Positions 58,546 through 64,000 of a DNA stretch of 64,000 nucleotides are shown piece after piece. The DNA is from a virus: positions 62,001 to 126,000 of IMG/VR virus record IMGVR_UViG_3300046616_000314. One strand, 5' to 3'. The notes beneath the pieces are model-generated. The model saw only the letters and a program-made list of their open reading frames with translations. It made no database searches and was not told the origin of the DNA. The position numbers and the translations under genes are program-made. Within the stretch, counting starts at the first letter, position 1. Each line of letters begins with the position of its first letter.

Positions 58546-59925
58546 TCAATATTTTCGTTTTTGGAGCAACGCCGAATAATTGACCGGATGGCGCACTAGT
58601 TCTTTTTCCAATTCGCTAACGAATTTTTTGATCGCCAGCTTCCAACGCTTCGGGGCATTGTCTTTCAGCGCACTAAAGAAACTACTAGTGAAACCAACGT
58701 GACCCTTCTCGGCTTCCGTCAATCCAACGAACACATTGATAGCATCCCGCAAGGTCGGAGGGGCAGGAAGATAAACGCTGTATTTTTTAATCATTTCCAA
58801 CAGATCATAGAAGTCAGCGATTGCCGAAATAATTTGCGGATCGAATTCAACCGGAGAGGTCAAATAAGGTTCCGCAACACTTCCGTCCGTAGGATGTTTC
58901 TTCTTTTGATCGGGATGGCGCAACACGTTGTATTGGATCATGTGTTGCATTTCATGATGCAAGGTTTTCTTGATACGATCCAATGCAATTTCCAACTCAC
59001 CTAACTTCGCTCCGTTAGGATAATTCTTTAGCGCACCGTTGGTTGGCTGAATGACAATAGAATTCATATCAGGATAATATGCAGCCATGGTCGTTTCGTT
59101 TTCGGGTTTCCACTGCATACCGATGAAGAAATAGCCTTTCCGCACTGGGGCTAGTTTCTGATAGCTTAGAGGTAAGTCTGTAATATCAAATGTGAATGTT
59201 TTGAGATCAAATTTCTCTGGATAATCTTCTTTCGGAATTCTGACGCCATGTTTCTTACATACGTCTTGGAATTCCTGCCACAGAGCCGCATTCTCTTTGG
59301 TCTGGAACATCGGTGTCAGGTCGCGCCATTGATCCCGAGCGTGCCACAAAATCTGTGTGACGACCCAATGATAAGCGAGGACCATAGCAAGAGGCGGGAC
59401 AGCGATCACGCCTTCCATTAGCACGTTGGTATGGGCTTCCAAAGCTTCGGTGAACGTCGCAGCATTTTTAAATTTTTCAAAATGGGGATCGTAGGTAACG
59501 GTTGCCTCGATTTCGTGGCGCCCTGCCAGGATTTGAAGACAGATGCGGTGATGCCCTTCCATGACCCAGTACATACCGTTGGGTAGGGCGACCAATTCAG
59601 GAAGCGGAGCGGTATCCCAATGACTTAGAACTTTTTGGAGATTTTTCAGCCCAACACCGTTTTGATCTTGCGTAACGAGCTTTTCAACCGGAATGAGTTG
59701 GGTCTTGTGGGTTTGGGTTACGATTTCCTCATAGGGAGCCTTACCCATGAGCACCTTCAAATACTCTGGGTTCATGTCTTTCTCGTCGTGGTTCAAACCG
59801 AATGAAGAGAAAGGAATGTCAATATCTTCCCAATTTTTGGTTTCGCGATTGGAATGTGTTTGTGCAAAGAAACGCAGTAACTTAAGCAGGTTCTTTTGTT
59901 CGTCTGAAGTGAAAGGCTTAAGCAT
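58546..59925 (-). CDS. ParB-like domain fused to a zinc metallopeptidase-like domain
   Basis: 459 residues. Around 75-150: VEKLVTQDQNGVGLKNLQ then MYWVMEGHHRICLQILAG (GHHR at 124-127), the ParB/sulfiredoxin nucleotide-binding-fold signature. Residues 320-332: TLHHEMQHMIQYN with HEMQH (324-328), an HExxH zinc site, matching the metallopeptidase modules of phage polyvalent proteins. It lies in the late effector operon, overlapping the ART-like gene upstream by 8 nt, and lacks the MR-ELFE start. Possible roles: prohead or effector processing, or a co-injected protease acting on host proteins. Both are inference. Confidence 0.75.
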   Translation of the reverse strand: MLKPFTSDEQKNLLKLLRFFAQTHSNRETKNWEDIDIPFSSFGLNHDEKDMNPEYLKVLMGKAPYEEIVTQTHKTQLIPVEKLVTQDQNGVGLKNLQKVLSHWDTAPLPELVALPNGMYWVMEGHHRICLQILAGRHEIEATVTYDPHFEKFKNAATFTEALEAHTNVLMEGVIAVPPLAMVLAYHWVVTQILWHARDQWRDLTPMFQTKENAALWQEFQDVCKKHGVRIPKEDYPEKFDLKTFTFDITDLPLSYQKLAPVRKGYFFIGMQWKPENETTMAAYYPDMNSIVIQPTNGALKNYPNGAKLGELEIALDRIKKTLHHEMQHMIQYNVLRHPDQKKKHPTDGSVAEPYLTSPVEFDPQIISAIADFYDLLEMIKKYSVYLPAPPTLRDAINVFVGLTEAEKGHVGFTSSFFSALKDNAPKRWKLAIKKFVSELEKELVRHPVNYSALLQKRKY

Positions 59926-61510
59926 CTTCGGTACCTGTCAATCCATAACGAGAAAGTTGTAATATCTGTTCGGCACGTTCGTCTTTGCCATAGGTGAGAC
60001 GGAGGACACCTAAAACTTTAGAGCGAATTTGCGCACTACGAGAACTAATATGAGCGTATTCAGTGAGAATATCATTGAAATACGCCAGAGTAATGTAATC
60101 ATGCTTATCGATGATCACTGAAGCAACTGACCGGAGCCAACTATACTCATCGTCTCGCAATAGTAATTCGCGAGCAAATAGTTCTGGAATAGTATTGCTA
60201 TGAATAAAACTATGAAGCATTTGCGCATACTCGCGCGGATTCGTGATATTCGAGATAGCACGGGTTTTGACAACATTCGGGAAGAATCGAATGAATGTCG
60301 AATGATCCTTCAGAAATTTTAACGAATCAAATTCGAAATCGGCTCCACATTCAACCGCGAGTGTTTTAAATCTGCCCGTCTTCTGACTATTGTCCAGCAC
60401 TTCTTTTGCAAATGTATCGAGTAATTGCACGTATTGTTGGCGTGTAATAAGCGGTTTCATGAAACGGGTCATGATCCAAGGTTCTTCAGCCACGGCGGCG
60501 AAGATTTCTTCTGGTGATACGTTAGGTAGGTAATACGGATAGATGACGTTGACTGCCCACGAATCTTTCAACCACTGTTGAATAATGGTCGGCACGTTTT
60601 TCCAATTGAATTGGAGGTTGTCTAGGAATGTATCATCGGAACGGAAATCACCAATGTAATCCATGATCTGAGTGTTCTCAGTCTCATTGGTATTACCTTT
60701 ACGATTATTAAGAAACTTGAAGAATGAATTTTGGTTCTTCAACCAGATGTCATATAGCGATGGGGTTCTTTTGGGAGCGGGTGTGTTGTGAATGACTTCG
60801 ACAACCCGGAAGGATTTTTTACTAAAGAACAACGCTTGGTTGGGCTCGTTTTTGTGAATGATCCCATAGCCAGGATCAACCAGACCGGCGTATCCAAGTT
60901 GACTGAAGATACGTGACCACCGAGTTGTCATCTTGGCTTGTACGGCAGATTTTTCCGCTGTTTTCTTATCGAGTGCAAACATGCGAGTGATGTTGAACAT
61001 CTTACCCGCCCACGTGTCTGTAGAAGCGTTATATTCGCCATCATCGATAATGTGTTCATCGTCATAACCGAGAGCCTTCAGCTTCTCGATATCTTCGTTC
61101 ATGTCGCGTTCTGTATACAGTTCAAAATCCAGCATCTTGCCGGTTGGTTCCAGAACGTAAATGTATGGACGCTCGCCAGCGAAAGGAACTTTCACTTCTA
61201 CAGCAGAAGAATTTTTCAAGACATAATTGACGGGGTAGGCGTAGATACCCAAAGGCGTACCATAACCGTATGTAGGGTTGATCCCAATCTTAGGTCCGCG
61301 AGCATTGTGGACATGACCTTTGGCTCTTACGCCATCTTCGGTCTTTTTAACTTTTTGATTGCCTGCATTGTTGGCAGATAGAACGCCGACATCGGCAGTG
61401 AACGATAGAAACACGTCTTTGTCTGTGTACTTGCGCAGTTGTTTCATAACCGGAGCCTTCTGATTTTGTTCAGGATTCCGGCGGGCTTCGATCAGTTCAT
61501 GAAAACGCAT
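59918..61510 (-). CDS. Large late paralogue with ART-like signature (4 of 4)
   Basis: 530 residues from ATG 61510, giving MRFHELIEARRNPEQNQK and a TAATG overlap with the upstream ART gene; a longer in-frame start at 61591 would hide this conserved N-terminus. Blocks: FLSFTADVG, KIGINPTYGYGTPLGIYAYP, YVLEPTGKMLDF, TRWSRIFSQLGYAG, GIIHKNEPNQALFFSKKS. C-terminal half helical and unassigned. Confidence 0.82.
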   Translation of the reverse strand: MRFHELIEARRNPEQNQKAPVMKQLRKYTDKDVFLSFTADVGVLSANNAGNQKVKKTEDGVRAKGHVHNARGPKIGINPTYGYGTPLGIYAYPVNYVLKNSSAVEVKVPFAGERPYIYVLEPTGKMLDFELYTERDMNEDIEKLKALGYDDEHIIDDGEYNASTDTWAGKMFNITRMFALDKKTAEKSAVQAKMTTRWSRIFSQLGYAGLVDPGYGIIHKNEPNQALFFSKKSFRVVEVIHNTPAPKRTPSLYDIWLKNQNSFFKFLNNRKGNTNETENTQIMDYIGDFRSDDTFLDNLQFNWKNVPTIIQQWLKDSWAVNVIYPYYLPNVSPEEIFAAVAEEPWIMTRFMKPLITRQQYVQLLDTFAKEVLDNSQKTGRFKTLAVECGADFEFDSLKFLKDHSTFIRFFPNVVKTRAISNITNPREYAQMLHSFIHSNTIPELFARELLLRDDEYSWLRSVASVIIDKHDYITLAYFNDILTEYAHISSRSAQIRSKVLGVLRLTYGKDERAEQILQLSRYGLTGTEDA

Positions 61511-62247
61511 TAAATTTTCTCCGCAACGGAGAAGAAATTGCTTCCATCTTTTTTGAGTAATTTCAGATCGGTCTTGAGCATACGCCAGCATTCGGAAGGA
61601 TGGATCGTCCCCGCATGGGCGACGTGCATACCACGGTTGATCGCTTCGATCTTCAAATGATCGGGCATCTTCTTCAGCACACGTTTGCCGCCTTGAGCGA
61701 AGTAAGCGTACTCGCCATCAAGAACACGTTTGCGTTGATTTTCGGTCATGCTCCAACCGATGTAATCGTACAGTTGTCTACCGGCATAATCTGATTGCGG
61801 CAGAGAACATTTATAACCAACGGTGACGGGATGCCCATAGCGACCCATTTGTGTGATGGGCTCAGAATTGTGGCTATAAAATTCACCGATGGAATCTTCG
61901 TCAGGCTGCACGTCTACGAGATCGGCGCCTTTGATAACGAACACATATCCATAAGGATCGGTTCGCATATCGTCTTTGAAATCGCCAGCGGCTTCTTGCA
62001 TGGCATGAGTAAAATTGCCACCAAGGGCATACATGATGGCGTATGCGATATCGGATGTAATATAGACGCGCCCGGCAACAGGAGCAAGCATACCCTTGCC
62101 TTGGGTCTCGCGACCTTTCAGACCTTCGGTAGCAACGACATTGGCTGCACGAGTCGATGACGTGCCGTGATAGTACGTTTTTGCACGAACGTTATCGTCC
62201 GGTGCAGCCTCGTCAATTTCGGTACCAAATAATTCGTGAAAACGCAT
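61510..62247 (-). CDS. ADP-ribosyltransferase-like protein, late
   Basis: 245 residues starting MRFHELFGTE. YYHGTSSTRAANVVATEGL (25-43) and GRVYITSDIAYAIMYA (59-74) are the first two ART core elements (H-G-T and the S/Y strand); YGYVFVIKGADLVDV is a later core strand and GEFYSHNSEPI may hold the catalytic Glu. Heads the operon with the large paralogue and the ParB-peptidase gene. Perfect TATAAATA 4 nt before ATG. Confidence 0.8.
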   Translation of the reverse strand: MRFHELFGTEIDEAAPDDNVRAKTYYHGTSSTRAANVVATEGLKGRETQGKGMLAPVAGRVYITSDIAYAIMYALGGNFTHAMQEAAGDFKDDMRTDPYGYVFVIKGADLVDVQPDEDSIGEFYSHNSEPITQMGRYGHPVTVGYKCSLPQSDYAGRQLYDYIGWSMTENQRKRVLDGEYAYFAQGGKRVLKKMPDHLKIEAINRGMHVAHAGTIHPSECWRMLKTDLKLLKKDGSNFFSVAEKI

Positions 62248-62250
62248 CCA

Positions 62251-62496
62251 TTATTTATAGTGGAGTGCGAACGCCTCGTTAGCTAATCGTTTGGCTTCGA
62301 CCATAGCATCTTCTTTGAGCAAGAACGTTTCGCCTACTGCATGTCTAGTCTCAGGCGAATGGATAACGTACGTGCGATTGCTCAGTTCAAGGACATCGAA
62401 ACGAATACGAACATCGTCGTATTGTTCATCATTCTCGCGGTCGATTTCATCGGGGAAGACGTGCCAGTGATCGGCAATGGTATTGGGCGGAATCAT
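62251..62496 (-). CDS. Small protein of unknown function
   Basis: 81 residues from ATG 62496 (ATGA). Acidic first half, then strand-helix (TFLLKEDAMVEAKRLANEAF). Its last codons encode the late promoter of the next gene. Confidence 0.76.
   Translation of the reverse strand: MIPPNTIADHWHVFPDEIDRENDEQYDDVRIRFDVLELSNRTYVIHSPETRHAVGETFLLKEDAMVEAKRLANEAFALHYK
62252..62259 (-). promoter_or_regulatory. T4-late promoter element TATAAATA (exact)
   Basis: 8/8 match to the T4 late consensus, 4 nt before ATG 62247 and overlapping the stop codon of the upstream gene. Confidence 0.75.
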
Positions 62497-62672
62497 TCTG
62501 GTGGAATCTCCTTGCATAACTCACTCAATTCATCAACGCTTTGAGATAAAACGTTAAACAGTTGATCTAAGCCCTTTTGATTTACATTATTCTTGAGAGC
62601 TTCATTATATGCTTTTTGTGCAGCATCAACGGCGGCACTAGCATCAGATAATTTCAAAATAAAATTTGACAT
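62493..62672 (-). CDS. Small helical protein of unknown function
   Basis: 59 residues from ATG 62672, ending ATGA into the next gene. Two predicted amphipathic helices (Ala/Asn-rich). No ribosome site seen. Confidence 0.66.
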   Translation of the reverse strand: MSNFILKLSDASAAVDAAQKAYNEALKNNVNQKGLDQLFNVLSQSVDELSELCKEIPPE

Positions 62673-62846
62673 ATATTAATCATATCGAAAAATTACCAAA
62701 AATTCAATTTATTTCGCAACCTTTCATCCCGATCACGCACCAAAATTGTATGGACGCGGGGGATTCAGCCCGAATTGTCCATCATAATAGGTGAGCCTGT
62801 CACAAACACCCTGGCTCGTCTCCTAATAGATGAAAGGAACCCAAAC

Positions 62847-63059
62847 ATGCAAATCCTAGAGCTTGATCCCGTGTGGACCCTGAACCTCAACACCAATGAC
62901 CTTCGGCTCGTTTTAAAGGCTCTAGGAGGGCGTTTACGAGAGGATGACACCAAGGATGCATTCGACCTTGGAGAACGGCTCACAGAGGCTCGTATCAGCG
63001 TCACACGGTCGCGGCTGAAGGCTATCGACAAGCTAGAGGAAAACTTTCGTAAGCCTTGA
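62847..63059 (+). CDS. Small helical protein of unknown function
   Basis: 70 residues from ATG 62847 with AAAGGA 8 nt upstream; an in-frame TTG at 62775 is less likely. Charged helices (LRLVLKALGGRLREDD, AISVTRSRLKAIDKL-like end). The 174 bp between this and the divergent gene are A/T-rich at the left and hold nothing else I can identify. Confidence 0.75.
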   Translation: MQILELDPVWTLNLNTNDLRLVLKALGGRLREDDTKDAFDLGERLTEARISVTRSRLKAIDKLEENFRKP

Positions 63060-63083
63060 CAATTTACGGAATTTTGGTAGTCT
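63056..63083 (+). promoter_or_regulatory. Promoter with 6 nt to the start codon
   Basis: TTGACA (63056-63061), 16 nt, TAGTCT (63078-63083), 6 nt, ATG 63090. Overlaps the stop codon of the upstream gene. Confidence 0.5.
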
Positions 63084-63089
63084 GTTCGA

Positions 63090-63416
63090 ATGAACAAGGT
63101 GGAACTTCATCTTCTCGAAAAAAGCCGCTATGTGGCGCGACCAGGGAAACTCCTAAAGGACTTCCCTGATTGTGCCATTGTGGTGTTGGAGTATCGCATA
63201 TCGTTCTATCAAAATTTCGATATCGAGTCTGTTCACAACGAGATTACTAATCTGGTGATTGGTAAACTTGAAGGTAAATGGTCTCGGCGTAATCCTCATG
63301 GTTGGCAAGAACAACGTGAAATGGGTTACAATATCAGACAAACGTTCCTTTTCGAACGCGAAGAGGACGCGATGATGTTCAAAATTCTAACGAGTGTGCT
63401 CCCCTATGTTCAATAA
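63090..63416 (+). CDS. FKLK-tail family protein
   Basis: 108 residues; tail FEREEDAMMFKILTSVLPYV, motif breaking off after F-K. Probably translated from a leaderless mRNA. Opens a second plus-strand run. Confidence 0.8.
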   Translation: MNKVELHLLEKSRYVARPGKLLKDFPDCAIVVLEYRISFYQNFDIESVHNEITNLVIGKLEGKWSRRNPHGWQEQREMGYNIRQTFLFEREEDAMMFKILTSVLPYVQ

Positions 63417-63867
63417 GCTGGTTGACATCGCGAAAGACGCTTGGAAAACGTTTCGGGAAGACGAGACGATTGCTCGTGTCAACGTGCGTGTGCCTGAGAA
63501 AATGGTCAGCACGGATCAAGATGTTCTCCAACTTCTGGCGCAACTTCGCACCACATGGCGTGCAAATATGGCGACTGGGGCTATTTCTCCTAACACACCG
63601 ATGCCAGTTCCACCGATTCCCGGTATCCACCGGAAGTCTTTCAACATCCAAGCGGGAAGCCAGCAGTCCAATCGCTATGGGCGCCCTGGCAATGCCTATG
63701 ATTGGGCTGAACCAGAAATTCTCGAATGGTTGCAAAAGACCTATCGCTATCCTGTCGTGTTGACCCGCTATTTCGACTACGGGACTCAGCAGCAAGAATA
63801 TCGCGTGACGTTCAAAACGGACGAACATGCGTCGCTGTTCATCCTGCGCTGGGTTGGCAATAAATGA
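63406..63867 (+). CDS. FKLK-tail family protein
   Basis: 153 residues from ATG 63406, overlapping the upstream stop. Tail FKTDEHASLFILRWVGNK; helix EPEILEWLQKTY earlier; Pro-rich linker in the centre. Confidence 0.82.
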   Translation: MFNKLVDIAKDAWKTFREDETIARVNVRVPEKMVSTDQDVLQLLAQLRTTWRANMATGAISPNTPMPVPPIPGIHRKSFNIQAGSQQSNRYGRPGNAYDWAEPEILEWLQKTYRYPVVLTRYFDYGTQQQEYRVTFKTDEHASLFILRWVGNK

Positions 63868-64000
63868 GCCATGAAATGCTCATAAAACACGCTCTGTTCG
63901 GTAAGGTGTGGTACCCGGTGATCTCTATGGAAGAGGACGTGGGCATACAACCGTCTATCAGCTTTCAAAATTGGGCGAAAAAACATATCGCGGGTTTCGA
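63864..64000 (+). CDS. Partial small gene, cut by the window edge
   Basis: ATGA-coupled to the upstream gene; 45 codons visible, including ISFQNWAKKHIAGF, the helix that precedes the last strand in many tail-family members. Probably another member. Confidence 0.7.
   Translation, partial: MSHEMLIKHALFGKVWYPVISMEEDVGIQPSISFQNWAKKHIAGF

Noticed and set aside
1-64000. CRISPR arrays, insertion sequences and tRNA genes
   Set aside because: No regularly spaced repeats, transposase genes or clover-leaf sequences were found by eye; only a formal scan could exclude them.

Overview
The window looks like part of a large, tailed, T4-type bacteriophage genome whose host is probably an alphaproteobacterium. 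Evidence for a phage: more than 130 tightly packed genes joined by ATGA or TAATG overlaps, a class Ia ribonucleotide reductase operon, a T4-gp1-like dNMP kinase, an HNH/NUMOD3 homing endonuclease, and sequences matching the T4 late promoter (TATAAATA) in front of a set of ADP-ribosyltransferase-like genes. Evidence for the host: the isoleucyl-tRNA synthetase resembles alphaproteobacterial enzymes. No tRNA gene, CRISPR array, insertion sequence or structural/packaging gene was recognised.

Layout. 1-3811 (+): nrdA (5' end outside the window), a small tail-family gene, nrdB and a glutaredoxin. 3968-6837 (+): terminator, promoter, ileS. 6824-13313 (+): an uninterrupted run of small paralogues. 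13310-42544 (-): a long region of small genes, many encoding the same C-terminal motif, mixed with one- and two-helix membrane proteins and recognisable enzymes (permuted SLOG protein, dNMP kinase, CoaB/class II aldolase fusion, Pth2-like protein, metallophosphoesterase). 42624-43325 (+): a class I peptide chain release factor interrupted by an in-frame UGA, facing a homing endonuclease (-). 44644-46230 (+): ART-GNAT fusion. 46163-62672 (-): HNH and DEDDh nucleases, a VWA protein, more tail-family genes, a possible non-coding RNA or long leader (57.8-58.0 kb), four large paralogues with an ART-like signature, a ParB/metallopeptidase fusion and a small ART. 62847-64000 (+): three complete genes and one cut by the window edge.

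Two systems stand out. (1) The 'FKLK-tail' family: over fifty small proteins of otherwise unrelated sequence that end in, or contain near the end, a common segment of the form F-x-[ST]-E-[ED]-[DE]-A-x-x-F-K-L-K-[FW]-G. Their genes are head-to-tail cassettes whose tail codons run into the next start codon. (2) A late 'M-R-x-x-E-L-[FIL]-E' set: seven genes share a short N-terminal signal resembling the capsid-targeting start of T4 internal proteins. Five have TATAAATA-like sequence exactly 4 nt before ATG, and the other two are coupled downstream of such genes. Most carry ART-like signatures, suggesting packaged effectors delivered with the DNA.

Transcription appears to use TTGACA-N16-18-TAnnnT promoters for most operons and the T4-late motif for the effector set. 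Several promoters sit so close to ATG that the mRNAs should be leaderless. IleRS, the release factor and the Pth2-like protein together point to phage control of host translation. Functions of most small proteins are unknown; family calls are from motifs read by eye.
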